From Agathobaculum sp. NTUH-O15-33 (GTDB lineage Bacteria; Bacillota; Clostridia; Oscillospirales; Butyricicoccaceae), in contig NZ_CP136187.1 of the NCBI RefSeq assembly GCF_033193315.1, positions 2,507,501-2,571,500 of the forward strand: DNA of 64,000 nucleotides, read 5' to 3'. The position numbers were made by a program, and so were the translations under genes. Under the pieces are notes generated by a model. That model did no database searches. It was not told the DNA's origin and saw only the letters and a list, made by a program, of their open reading frames with translations. Positions 27,206 to 35,515 of the stretch are shown here, one piece after another; positions within the stretch are counted from its first letter, which is position 1; every line of letters begins with the position of its first letter.

Positions 27206-28729
27206 TTATTCTCTCCCTATAGCAATTCTGAACAGTGACTCTTCCGTTATCGCATCGCCGATCATTTCGCCTGCATTACAGCCGCCGCGCACCACGATCA
27301 CGCGGTCACAGTTGCCGATGGTCTCCGGCAGCTCGGAGCTGACGATCAAGATCGCGATGCCCTGCTCGGCGAGTTTTCTCAGCTTTTTGTATATCTCCGC
27401 TTTGGTGCCTACGTCGATGCCCTTGGTGGGCTCGTCCAGAATCAGCACCTTCGGATCGGTCAGCAGCCACTTGCCCACGACGACCTTTTGCTGGTTGCCG
27501 CCGGATAGGCTGCTCGCGGTCTGCCGCTTTGTGCTGATGCGCACCTCCATCTGTTTGATCATCGCGTCGTTTCGTTTTGCCTCTTCTTCAAAATCCAGTA
27601 CGCCGAACTTTTTGGTCAGCGTGGGCAGAGACGGCGCGGTCAGGTTGTCGTTGATCGAATGGTTCAAAACCAAACCGTTGCCCTTTCGATCCTCCGTTAT
27701 CAGCGCAATGCCGTGCTTTACCGCGTCCGAGGTCGATCTGATCTCGATCTTCTGCCCATGCAGATAGACCTCGCCGGAGGTAAATTTGTTAACGCCTTCA
27801 AAAATAGAATTGACCAGCTCGGTGCGCCCCGCGCCTACCAGACCGTAAAAGCCCAGAATCTCGCCCTGCTTGATCTGGAAACTGAAATTATCGATGATTT
27901 TGCGTTCGGGCAGGTGCGCGTCGAACAGGTTCCAATTTTTCACCTCGAACACCACGGGCGCGTCGGCCTGATACGTCGGCTTTTGCGGATACATATTTTT
28001 CAGATCGCGGCCGATCATCAGCTGCACCACATCGTCCTTGTTGATCGTCTTGATATCAATGCCCGCCTGAATGAGTTTTCCATCCTTTAAAACCGTGACC
28101 GTGTCGCAGATCTGGAATATCTCATCGAGCTTATGCGTGACAAAGATACAGGTGACGCCCTTCTTTTTTAAGGCGCGCACGATCTCGAAAAATCCATCGA
28201 TCTCCTTATTGGTCAGCGAGCTGGTAGATTCGTCGAAAATCACGATTTCGCCCTGTTCGGAAAGGGCCTTGGCGATCTCGACCATCTGCTGCATCGCGAC
28301 CGTAAGCGAACGAATCTTTACCTGCGGGTCGATATCGAGACCGACCTCCGTGAGACATTCCTTCGCTTTTTCGTTCATGGTCTTTTTATCCAAAACGCCG
28401 AATTTGGTCGGATAATGGCTGAGAAAGATATTTTCCGCCACCGTCATATCCTGTAAAAGCGCCAGCTCCTGATGCACCAGAAAAATGCCCTTGCGCTCCG
28501 CGTCGACGGATAGACGGTTTTCGAGCTCCTCGCCCTTGAAGATGACCTGTCCTTCGTATGCTCTTTTGGGGTTTACACCGGCCAAAATCTTGGCCAGCGT
28601 CGATTTCCCCGCCCCGTTTTCGCCGCAAAGAGCCATGACCTCGCCTTTTTCGATCCCAAAGGAGACGCCGTCCAACGCTCGCACACCGGGAAACTGGATG
28701 GATACGTTTTTAAATTCTACCAGTGCCAT
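27206..28729 (-). CDS. Sugar ABC transporter ATP-binding protein (RbsA/MglA type)
   Basis: This 507-residue protein carries two ATPase domains. The first has Walker A GENGAGKST (about residue 36) and signature-like LTVAMQQMVEIAKAL; the second has a degenerate Walker A (GLVGAGRTEL), an LSGGNQQKVVVGKWL signature and DEPTKGIDVG Walker B. This asymmetry is normal for the family. It drives uptake with the permease and the lipoprotein receptor. Confidence 0.94.
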   Translation of the reverse strand: MALVEFKNVSIQFPGVRALDGVSFGIEKGEVMALCGENGAGKSTLAKILAGVNPKRAYEGQVIFKGEELENRLSVDAERKGIFLVHQELALLQDMTVAENIFLSHYPTKFGVLDKKTMNEKAKECLTEVGLDIDPQVKIRSLTVAMQQMVEIAKALSEQGEIVIFDESTSSLTNKEIDGFFEIVRALKKKGVTCIFVTHKLDEIFQICDTVTVLKDGKLIQAGIDIKTINKDDVVQLMIGRDLKNMYPQKPTYQADAPVVFEVKNWNLFDAHLPERKIIDNFSFQIKQGEILGFYGLVGAGRTELVNSIFEGVNKFTSGEVYLHGQKIEIRSTSDAVKHGIALITEDRKGNGLVLNHSINDNLTAPSLPTLTKKFGVLDFEEEAKRNDAMIKQMEVRISTKRQTASSLSGGNQQKVVVGKWLLTDPKVLILDEPTKGIDVGTKAEIYKKLRKLAEQGIAILIVSSELPETIGNCDRVIVVRGGCNAGEMIGDAITEESLFRIAIGRE

Positions 28730-28761
28730 GTTTCACCTTTCCAATCTTTCGTAAAGGTTTT

Positions 28762-28802
28762 GCTGCAAAAGCCGGCGGACAACGCACACCGGCTTTTGCA
28801 GC
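28762..28802 (-). terminator. Intra-operon hairpin between receptor and ATPase genes
   Basis: GCTGCAAAAGCCGG and its exact complement form a 14-bp stem with a 13-nt loop in the 91-bp gap. No long T-run follows, so it could act as an attenuator or 3'-end stabiliser that favours the receptor message. Confidence 0.55.
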
Positions 28803-28820
28803 AGCGCGTGCAGATCGCGT

Positions 28821-29879
28821 TTACTCGAACAGATGCGGATACATTTCCTTGCCGACGGTCAGATCGTCGCAGCTGTTCCAGCGCAGATCGATCAGCGACA
28901 TCTTAACGCCCGCGTCATTGATCTTGTCGTAAGCGGGCTCTTCGCCGTTCGCCAGCGAGATCGCCGCGTCGATCACCTTGGTGCCGTACAGCTTGGAGTT
29001 TTTATCAACGCTATAATACTTGATGCCCTTTTGCATCAGCATGACGGCGTCCTCGTCGTCATCCATCGAAACGAAGATCACGTCCTTCTCAATGCCGATC
29101 TCCTCGCAGGCGTTATACGCGCCAACGCCCATCGCGTCGTTCGCACTGATTACGCCCTGAATATCCGTGGTCTTGGCAAGCACGTTCTGCATGGTGGTCA
29201 TGGCGAAATCGCGCGCCCAATCCGGGCACCATTCCTGATGCACCACGGTAATCTGCGGATAGTTTTTCAGCTGGTCCACGGCGCCGTTGTGCACAGCGGT
29301 GGCAACGGAATCGCCCAGCGTGCCGTCCATCAGCACGATGTTGGCCGGGCCGTCGCCAAAAACTTCGACGAATTTATCGACCTTGGCCTGTCCAATACCA
29401 TAGAAATCGCCGGAAACAAGGATATCGGGCATATTTTCGCCTTCAAAATCAACTTCGAGCGAGATAAAGGGAACGCCCGCGTCGACGCAGGCCTGCGCCA
29501 TCTCTACCGAGACCGTGCCGTTGACCGGCTCGATCGCGATAACATCGAAGCCACGGGTGATGTAGTTGTGGATGATATCGAGCTCCTTGGAAGCGTCCAG
29601 ATCGCAGGGCTGCCACTCCATGTAAACGCCCTTTTCAATCGCCCGCTCCTCGGCGCCCGCCATCATATCACGGTAGGTCTTTTCCTTCATGGTCTGACTG
29701 GTGATGCCGATCTTGATCGAAGCTTCCTCTTCACTGATCATGCCCGCCGACTGGGGGGCGTCCGTGCTCTGCGTATCCTCGGGCGTATCTGCCGCCGGTG
29801 TGTCCGTACCGGTGCCGCCACAAGCCGTAAATCCGAAAACCATGATAACCGCAAGCAACATCGCAGCGATTTTTTTCAT
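28821..29879 (-). CDS. Sugar ABC transporter substrate-binding lipoprotein
   Basis: This 352-residue periplasmic-binding-protein-like receptor has a lipoprotein signal peptide (lipobox FTAC, Cys20) and a Gly/Thr/Asp/Pro linker to about residue 45. The body has the peripla_BP_4 layout seen in RbsB-like proteins (VIAIEPVNGTVSVEMAQAC; GVISANDAMGVGAYNACEEI). It is anchored outside the membrane and feeds the RbsA/RbsC-type importer. AGGAGGAAA precedes the start. No sugar specificity can be read. Confidence 0.92.
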   Translation of the reverse strand: MKKIAAMLLAVIMVFGFTACGGTGTDTPAADTPEDTQSTDAPQSAGMISEEEASIKIGITSQTMKEKTYRDMMAGAEERAIEKGVYMEWQPCDLDASKELDIIHNYITRGFDVIAIEPVNGTVSVEMAQACVDAGVPFISLEVDFEGENMPDILVSGDFYGIGQAKVDKFVEVFGDGPANIVLMDGTLGDSVATAVHNGAVDQLKNYPQITVVHQEWCPDWARDFAMTTMQNVLAKTTDIQGVISANDAMGVGAYNACEEIGIEKDVIFVSMDDDEDAVMLMQKGIKYYSVDKNSKLYGTKVIDAAISLANGEEPAYDKINDAGVKMSLIDLRWNSCDDLTVGKEMYPHLFE

Positions 29880-29996
29880 TTTTATTTCCTCCTCAGGTAG
29901 GTAAACATTGTCGTTTTCATTCTATCTGTGTTTTACTAGGAGTTCCGGTGTTTCAGGTGGCGCCTATCATACAGATATTGCACGGGCAATAAATCA

Positions 29997-30012
29997 TATA
30001 TTAATATATTAT
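29997..30012. promoter_or_regulatory. AT palindrome upstream of the ABC receptor gene
   Basis: TAATATATTA (30002-30011), inside a longer TATATTAATATATTAT stretch, recurs at 31051-31060 upstream of the SDR gene. A shared operator is possible; AT-richness makes coincidence plausible. Confidence 0.3.
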
Positions 30013-30103
30013 GTATCGTAAACAGATACGCTTCTTCCTCTCCTGTGACGGGATACCACCTTTGCTTTTACTGGATTTTACTTTTTTGCCGAGGAACTGA
30101 TTC

Positions 30104-30892
30104 TTAGTGCATTTCTTGGCCGCCGCTTACATTGACCGCCTGCCCCGTCATGTAGTCGCTAAGCTCGGTCGCCAAAAATACGGCGACGCGCGCGATCTCG
30201 ACAGGGTCCGCATAATGTCCTAGGGGGATAGCGCTTTCCCACTCGCGCAGAATAGTTTCGGCGTCCCTTCCTTGAATCTCAGAAGCCCAAACCGATTCCC
30301 GAAGCGTCATATCCGTCATCACAGAGCCCGGGCAGAAGCAGTTGACGCGGATATTGTCTTGTGCCAGTTCAAGCGCCAAGCCCTTGGTAAAACCGATTAC
30401 GGCGGCCTTGGTGGCGCAATAGTGGGTCAGCAGCGCGGCGCCTGTTTTGCCGCATTGGGACGCGGTATTGACAATCCGCCCGCCGCCCTGCTTTTTCATG
30501 TAGGGTATGACGGCGCGCGAGCAAAGGAACACGCCCCTGCAATTCACCGCGAAGATTTCCTCCCAATCCGCCAAGGGCAAATTTTCGATGGTGGACATGC
30601 TGATCGTGCCCGCGTTGTTATACAGCAGATCGATCTTTCCAAAGTACGCCTCCGCGGTCTTTGCCATTTCCGCCGCGTCCGCTTCGCTTTTCACATCCAT
30701 TTGAAACGCAATGCTTTTGCGGCCCATTTTTTGAATCTCTTGCACGACTTCGTTAGCCCGCTCTTCGTTACGGCCGCATACCATCACATCCGCACCGCAT
30801 TCGGCCAGCCCCAGTGCGATCGCGCGGCCGATGCCCGCTGTTGCGCCGGTGACGATCGCCGATTTTCCGGTCAGATCAATGGTGTAGTTCAT
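30104..30892 (-). CDS. Short-chain dehydrogenase/reductase (SDR)
   Basis: This 262-residue classical SDR has the cofactor motif TGATAGIG (about residues 14-21), NNAG near 91, the catalytic Ser in ASQCGKTG and the YCATK Tyr-Lys pair near 158-162, and an SGGQEMH C-terminus. It is an NAD(P)-linked oxidoreductase acting on a sugar, polyol or keto acid. It is 225 bp upstream of the transporter operon on the same strand, so a shared pathway is likely but not shown. Confidence 0.88.
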   Translation of the reverse strand: MNYTIDLTGKSAIVTGATAGIGRAIALGLAECGADVMVCGRNEERANEVVQEIQKMGRKSIAFQMDVKSEADAAEMAKTAEAYFGKIDLLYNNAGTISMSTIENLPLADWEEIFAVNCRGVFLCSRAVIPYMKKQGGGRIVNTASQCGKTGAALLTHYCATKAAVIGFTKGLALELAQDNIRVNCFCPGSVMTDMTLRESVWASEIQGRDAETILREWESAIPLGHYADPVEIARVAVFLATELSDYMTGQAVNVSGGQEMH

Positions 30893-31226
30893 TTTTCATT
30901 CCTCCCCATCGTTTCGTGCTGTAGCTTGCGTACTATACTTGCTTGTGGCATGCCTACCTCCCTTCGTTTCATTTTTCAAATTATGATACAGGAAGGTCTC
31001 CCTCCTTGAATCCTCTCAACCTCGATTGCTGTGTCCGCTTTATTGTTTACTAATATATTAATACTTTTGTTAGAGAGTGTCAATCACTTTCTCACAAAAA
31101 CACCACAAAATCAGGTGTCTATTTTCGGTTATTCTTAACGAAAACCAACCCTATTTCTACCTTTTTACCCACTTATCCGGTTTTCTCAGCATGTGCGAAC
31201 GCCGCGCTGTTTTCCCGATCTATACG
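30893..31226. other. Intergenic region without genes
   Basis: This AT-rich gap between the SDR start and the HIT terminator holds the palindrome TAATATATTA (31051-31060) and no plausible reading frame or RNA gene that I can support. Confidence 0.6.
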
Positions 31227-31270
31227 AAAAAGCGCACTGCAAGCCCTATCGGTTTTGCAGTGCGCTTTTT
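31227..31270 (-). terminator. Terminator after the HIT gene
   Basis: AAAAAGCGCACTGCAA and its complement form a 16-bp stem with flanking A and T runs, 25 bp past the HIT stop codon. Confidence 0.85.
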
Positions 31271-31295
31271 TCGTTTCACGGCATACGCCGGGTTC

Positions 31296-31718
31296 TTACA
31301 TGCCGAGTTCCTTTTTGAGCGCAGCAATCATTTCCTGATACTCTTCATCCCCCAGGAAAACCGGCTGATCGTTGCCGATGGCAAAGCTGCCGCCAAACTC
31401 AAAGCCGCCCTCGTACTTCGGGACGATGTGGAAATGCAGGTGCGGGTTGGTGTCGCCATAGGAGCCCAGATTGATCTTGGTGCAGCCCCACAGCTTCTTG
31501 ACGGCGCCGGAAGCGGCGGCCAGATCGTCGGCAAAGTCGTGGCGCTCCTGCTCGGTGCACTCGCACAGTTCCTTCTTATGCGTGCCCAGCGCCAGCGCGC
31601 AGCGGCCCTTATGCGCCTGATCCTTAAATAGGTACAGCGTGCCGGCCTTCATCTTGCCGACCTCGAACATCAGCGCCTCGCGGCCCTCATGGTGTTCGTC
31701 ACAGTAAAAACATCCCAT
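31296..31718 (-). CDS. HIT family nucleotide-binding protein
   Basis: This 140-residue protein has the histidine triad HLHFHIVP (His93, His95, His97) near its C-terminal third and an N-terminal Cys pair with nearby His (CFYCDEHHEG) that may bind zinc. HIT proteins hydrolyse or transfer nucleoside phosphates such as AMP-amidates or diadenosine polyphosphates. It is monocistronic with its own terminator. The precise activity is not predictable. Confidence 0.9.
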   Translation of the reverse strand: MGCFYCDEHHEGREALMFEVGKMKAGTLYLFKDQAHKGRCALALGTHKKELCECTEQERHDFADDLAAASGAVKKLWGCTKINLGSYGDTNPHLHFHIVPKYEGGFEFGGSFAIGNDQPVFLGDEEYQEMIAALKKELGM

Positions 31719-31792
31719 TGTTATTCTCTCCCTTATGTTCAGAATTTAGCATATCTATTATACCGCGTTTTGCCGCTGATTTCCAGCCCTAT

Positions 31793-32866
31793 TTACCGCG
31801 CCGCTGCATATAAGTTCGTATCCCACGCGGGCACATAGGGGTGATGCCGCAGATACAGCCGGTACGCAGGATTCATTTCATGGATGAGCAGCGGCAGCTC
31901 AAAAAAGTCCGCGCTGGTGTGATAGGCCGCGATATTTAAGGCAGGGCCAAAACGCCGGATCGTTTCCCGCGCGCCCGCGATCGCTTGCCGTTCTGCCCCT
32001 TCCACATCCATTTTTAAATAGGTGCAGGGCGCGCCGTTCAGCACGCTGTCCAGCGCGCGCATTTCGGTTTTCACCCCCTCGCGCGCCACACGGCTTTGCC
32101 GCCCGGCCTTAGCCGCGAAGGTAAGCGTGGTATCCTCCCGCCATGCGCCCGCCTGCACCAGATGAATTTCCCCCGTGAGATTTTCCGCCGCATAGGCCGA
32201 AAGCTTGCGAAAGCTTCGCGCATCCGGCTCTAACGCGGTGATGGAAGCGTAGCGGCCCTTCGTATGATGCAGAAATTCGCGGACCGTATCGCCGGTATAC
32301 GCGCCCAGATCGGCAAAATGTTCGTTTTCTCCCAGACAAAGCAGGTTTTCAAATGCTTCGGCCTTTTCCGTTTCACTTCCAAACAGATACCGCAGGCGGC
32401 CCGAAAGCTTAAAGCGCACCGTGTCCAAAAACACCTGCCGCGAACGCTCGTCCGCCAGCAGTTCATACGCGCGGGCCATGGCGGCCTGATTTTGCCGGGC
32501 GAAAGCCGCATCGAACACCGGCCCGGGCACCACGGGCACATCGGGCGCGAACACATCGTACCGCGCGTCTAGATCGGTAAAGCGCCGAAGCAGCTCGGGC
32601 CGCTGGCTGGCAAAGCAGATGACGAGCACGATATGCTCCGACAGACGTTCGGTCACGCCGGAGAGCGTTTCCACCGGGAAGCCCCGAAAGGAATGGCCGC
32701 GCACAAAGCCGTCGCTTGCAAACACGGCGGCCGCGCGTATGCCGCGCGCTTCAAATTCGTTTAAGACCTTATCCGCTCCATCGCCCATGCCATATAGCGC
32801 GATCGGGCGCTTTTCATCCCGCAGTACATCCCACACGGATCGTTCCAACCGGTCAAAGTCCATCAT
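31793..32866 (-). CDS. FkbM family methyltransferase with an N-terminal Rossmann-like domain
   Basis: This 357-residue protein has two parts. Residues 1-110 look like a nucleotide-binding domain (IALYGMGDGADKVLNEF) similar to those preceding FkbM or sugar-modifying enzymes. Residues 180-310 form the SAM-dependent FkbM domain, with DLGAYTGDTVREF as motif I and YLKMDVEGAERQAI as the FkbM signature. FkbM enzymes methylate sugars or natural products. It is divergent from the Gly/Ser-rich protein gene across 402 bp containing three 101-bp repeats, so both may act on surface glycans (inference). Confidence 0.85.
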   Translation of the reverse strand: MMDFDRLERSVWDVLRDEKRPIALYGMGDGADKVLNEFEARGIRAAAVFASDGFVRGHSFRGFPVETLSGVTERLSEHIVLVICFASQRPELLRRFTDLDARYDVFAPDVPVVPGPVFDAAFARQNQAAMARAYELLADERSRQVFLDTVRFKLSGRLRYLFGSETEKAEAFENLLCLGENEHFADLGAYTGDTVREFLHHTKGRYASITALEPDARSFRKLSAYAAENLTGEIHLVQAGAWREDTTLTFAAKAGRQSRVAREGVKTEMRALDSVLNGAPCTYLKMDVEGAERQAIAGARETIRRFGPALNIAAYHTSADFFELPLLIHEMNPAYRLYLRHHPYVPAWDTNLYAAAR

Positions 32867-32898
32867 TCTTTCCTCCTGCCCGCCCTATCAAAACAAGC

Positions 32899-33131
32899 GG
32901 TATACTAGCCGTTTCGCGGTTAGTATACCACAGCGGCAAGCAATTCCGAAGAGTCAAAACACACCTAAGAGCCGCTGATGGTATAATTAATTCAATCCTG
33001 GTATAATAGGCGCTTTGCGGCTATTATATCACAGCGGCATGCGCAAATAAAGCTATCAGCATTCGCTAAGCGCCGCTGATGGTATAATTAATTTAATCCG
33101 GGTATAATAGCCGTTTTGCGGCTATTATACC
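32899..33131. repeat. 101-bp tandem repeat, 2.3 copies
   Basis: Units begin at 32899, 33000 and 33101, exactly 101 bp apart. Each starts with a hairpin of the form GGTATAATAGCC-gttttgc-GGCTATTATACC; the first two then carry CAGCGGC...GCCGCTG arms and GATGGTATAATTAATT. Hairpin sequences differ between units with pairing mostly kept. The last unit is truncated after its first hairpin. Confidence 0.85.
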
Positions 33132-33201
33132 ATATTTTCGCACCGGTTGCAAAGTGACCGGTCCCCAACGAAAAATAACCGCGCAAACGACCAAATTCTC
33201 G

Positions 33202-33230
33202 TTGCGGTTTTCCTCCCCTTCCAGTATAAT
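33202..33230 (+). promoter_or_regulatory. Promoter of the Gly/Ser-rich protein operon
   Basis: TTGCGG (33202-33207) and TATAAT (33225-33230) are 17 bp apart, 38 bp before the start codon at 33269. Confidence 0.6.
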
Positions 33231-33268
33231 TTAAATATACGAAATTATTGGAGGGGGAGGTGCGGCCC

Positions 33269-33727
33269 ATGGCTTTGTCAAACGGCATCCTTGCCATGAA
33301 CCCGGACAAGTACCGTGAAATGGACGGCGTAGTGTTCGACCTGAACAGCTATGCCCGCCATTGCCAACCTTCCGAGCCCGAAGTCCCCGCGGAAGAGCCC
33401 GCCGTTCCGGCCGCCGCCGCGCCCGCGCCGGTGTTCGCGGTCGATCCGTTCCACGCGGGCTGGTACGAAGCGGAGGAGGGACAGGCCCCCGTGCCCATCA
33501 TGGGCGGCTTCCTGCCGCCGGATGAGACCTGCGCTGTTACCGAGGGCGCGATTACCGTGACGCGCACCGTGTTTGTACGCCCCGGCTCGGGTTCCGGCTC
33601 CGGTTCGTCCTACACGACCTCATACACCACTTCTTACCGCATATCCTATCTGGGCTCCGGTTCGGGTTCCTATGTCTTCGGCTCGTGCGTCTATCTGGCG
33701 GGCGGTTACGGATTGGAGCTGATCTGA
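33269..33727 (+). CDS. Gly/Ser/Tyr-rich small protein of unknown function
   Basis: This 152-residue protein is unrecognised. The start ATG 33269 follows GGAGGGGGAGG. Residues 1-30 look like a compact leader (MALSNGILAMNPDKYREMDG), followed by an acidic Pro/Ala linker (about 34-55), a middle with two Cys, and a C-terminal low-complexity tail of GSGSGSGSS, TTSYTTSYRISY and GSGSGSYVFGS ending in GGYGLELI. There is no signal peptide or membrane helix. The next gene, glycosyltransferase-like, overlaps its stop (TGATG). A leader-plus-repeat design with a coupled modifying enzyme fits a substrate of glycosylation or a RiPP-like precursor, but this is inference. Confidence 0.75.
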   Translation: MALSNGILAMNPDKYREMDGVVFDLNSYARHCQPSEPEVPAEEPAVPAAAAPAPVFAVDPFHAGWYEAEEGQAPVPIMGGFLPPDETCAVTEGAITVTRTVFVRPGSGSGSGSSYTTSYTTSYRISYLGSGSGSYVFGSCVYLAGGYGLELI

Positions 33728-34578
33728 TGCATGCTTTTCACTCCAACTGGACGCGGCCCTTCTTTGCCCGTAACCCGGGCGGCGACTACGCGGTAGAACC
33801 GTTCGAGCTGCTCACCACCGCGCTCTCCGCGCTTCAGTGGCAGCGCGAAAACGGCGCCATTTCCATGCTGTGCGACACTGTGGCCGCGCGCTACTACGAA
33901 GCGCTCGGCCTTTTCTTTTTATGGAACGGCGGGGTCTATCCCCTGCTGGACGATATCCCGGCGGACGTCAACCCCATCGCCTTTTGGGCGGCGGGCAAGC
34001 TGTACGCGCTCGCGGCCCTGCGCGCGCCCTGCGTCATGATCGATACGGATTTTATCGTGTGGAAGCCAATCGCTCCGCTGCTGAACGAGCTGGACGCCGC
34101 CGCCATCCACCGGGAGGACATCTCCCCCGGCATCTATCCCGGCCCCGAAGCCTTTGGCCGTTCGCAGGGATTTGACTTGTCTGCGCTCGATTGGACCGTG
34201 CGGCCGCTCAACACCGCGCTCGCGTACTTTGGAAGCGACGCTTTCCGCCGGTTTTATACCGATACCGCGATTAGCTTTATGCGCTCCGCGCCCGAGGCGG
34301 ACGATGTGCTCACCTATATGGTCTTTGCCGAACAGCGTATGCTCGCCATGTGCGCGGCGGGCTACGGCGCGCGTGTTGCCGCCCTGTCCGATCTGCCCGG
34401 CCTATTTGGCGGTCAGGCGTATTACACCCATGTCTGGGGCTTCAAACAGCAAATGCGCGATAACAGCGAACTTTACAGTGATTTTTGCCGCCGCTGTGCC
34501 GCCCGCCTGTGCCGCGATTTTCCCGAAGCGGCGGAGCAGATCGCCAAGGTCCCCTCGCTCGCGCCTTACTTTGCATAA
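33727..34578 (+). CDS. Glycosyltransferase-like protein (DUF6734 type)
   Basis: This 283-residue protein starts at ATG 33727, overlapping the preceding stop by one base. It opens MHAFHSNWTRPFF, has the hydrophobic strand plus DTD motif PCVMIDTDFIVWKPI near residue 112, and a later YTHVWGFKQQM segment. A DXD-like motif after a hydrophobic strand is the metal/nucleotide-sugar site of GT-A glycosyltransferases; the overall pattern resembles DUF6734 proteins, whose activity is unproven. The coupling to the Gly/Ser-rich protein suggests it acts on that protein. Confidence 0.65.
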   Translation: MHAFHSNWTRPFFARNPGGDYAVEPFELLTTALSALQWQRENGAISMLCDTVAARYYEALGLFFLWNGGVYPLLDDIPADVNPIAFWAAGKLYALAALRAPCVMIDTDFIVWKPIAPLLNELDAAAIHREDISPGIYPGPEAFGRSQGFDLSALDWTVRPLNTALAYFGSDAFRRFYTDTAISFMRSAPEADDVLTYMVFAEQRMLAMCAAGYGARVAALSDLPGLFGGQAYYTHVWGFKQQMRDNSELYSDFCRRCAARLCRDFPEAAEQIAKVPSLAPYFA

Positions 34579-34616
34579 CGACAGGCGTCTGGCAAGAAAA
34601 CAGTGCATTGAAAAAC

Positions 34617-34656
34617 GGGTCTGACTCGGAAGGATTTTCGAGTCAGGCCCTTTTTA
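34617..34656 (+). terminator. Terminator after the glycosyltransferase-like gene
   Basis: GGGTCTGACTCG pairs with CGAGTCAGGCCC (12 bp, one G-T pair) and is followed by a T-run. It lies 38 bp past the stop codon. Confidence 0.85.
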
Positions 34657-34878
34657 TATACACATAGCGACATAAGCAAACGGAAAAACATCAATCATCC
34701 AGAAGGGATTCGTCAAGCGATCTACCATCTAAAAGACGAAAAATAAGAGAGCGGCGTCCAGTCGTCAAACAAGCCGCCGCTCCCCAGATGCACAACCGTC
34801 CAAAAGGACAGAGCGCATAAATATTATACACTATACGCCCTCCCTCTTTCAAGCGGTTGTAAAAGAAAGAGTGACATT

Positions 34879-35166
34879 ATGGAAAACGGATACCATTCAT
34901 TTGCAACAAACTTTAAGGATTGCTGCGCCCGCTCCTGTACCCGCTTGGCGTACGAAAAGGAGAAAACAGATCCAGACTTTATCACTGCATCTCAGGAGTG
35001 CAGTGAGCTTTATCAATCAATACAGGCAAAGTTGTCTGGCGACGCACTCCTGCTCAACAGATTTGACGCTGCAAAAAATAACGAAAATGCGATCAGCGTC
35101 GAGTTTGTGTATCAACAAGGCTTTCAGGACTGTATTTACCTCCTGCGTTGGTTAGGGCTGCTATAG
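34879..35166 (+). CDS. Small uncharacterised protein (DUF6809-like C-terminus)
   Basis: This 95-residue protein is all-helical by composition and soluble. Its C-terminus (SVEFVYQQGFQDCIYLLRWL) resembles the FxxGFxxGxxLxxE end of DUF6809-like small proteins that are common in gut clostridia. The N-terminus contains a Cys pair (DCCARSC). The ribosome site is weak (GAAAGAG). It is monocistronic between a terminator and a repeat element. Function unknown. Confidence 0.55.
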   Translation: MENGYHSFATNFKDCCARSCTRLAYEKEKTDPDFITASQECSELYQSIQAKLSGDALLLNRFDAAKNNENAISVEFVYQQGFQDCIYLLRWLGLL

Positions 35167-35175
35167 AATAATAAA

Positions 35176-35439
35176 GGGGCTGTAAAATAAGTTCTCACAA
35201 ATGAATAGAAAACAGTTGCAAAGCGAAAAATGCTACCAATTCTGTCATTCTGAGGAGCGAAGCGACGAGACCGTAGTCTGCTATCCTTAATCTGCCGCTT
35301 AGTGGCATTTTAATGAGTGCGAATCTCGCGCGAACGCGCGGAATTTACGCTGGGAACGCGCGTTCGCGCGAGATTCTTCACTTCGTTCAGAATGACATTT
35401 GGGTACTCTTCTATTTTGCAACAGTTTTTACAGTCCCTT
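35176..35439 (+). repeat. Palindromic repeat element flanking the sucrose cluster, left copy
   Basis: The element begins GGGGCTGTAAAATAAGTTC and ends with TTGCAACAGTTTTTACAG. Internal parts are CATTCTGAGGAGCGAAGCGA, nested TCTCGCGCGAACGCGCG palindromes, and AATGACATTTGGG. The reverse complement of 40892-41106 matches it almost throughout, apart from about 54 extra bases here (about 35270-35325). Confidence 0.85.
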
Positions 35440-35515
35440 CCATTCTTTTTAGATTAATAACCAGCAGTGAAGGCCGGGTATTTAATAAAAATTCTTTTCC
35501 CTGCACTGTTATGTA

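Noticed and set aside
33248..33268. TTG start for the Gly/Ser-rich protein
   Set aside because: That codon overlaps the GGAGGGGGAGG ribosome site; the ATG at 33269 is properly spaced.
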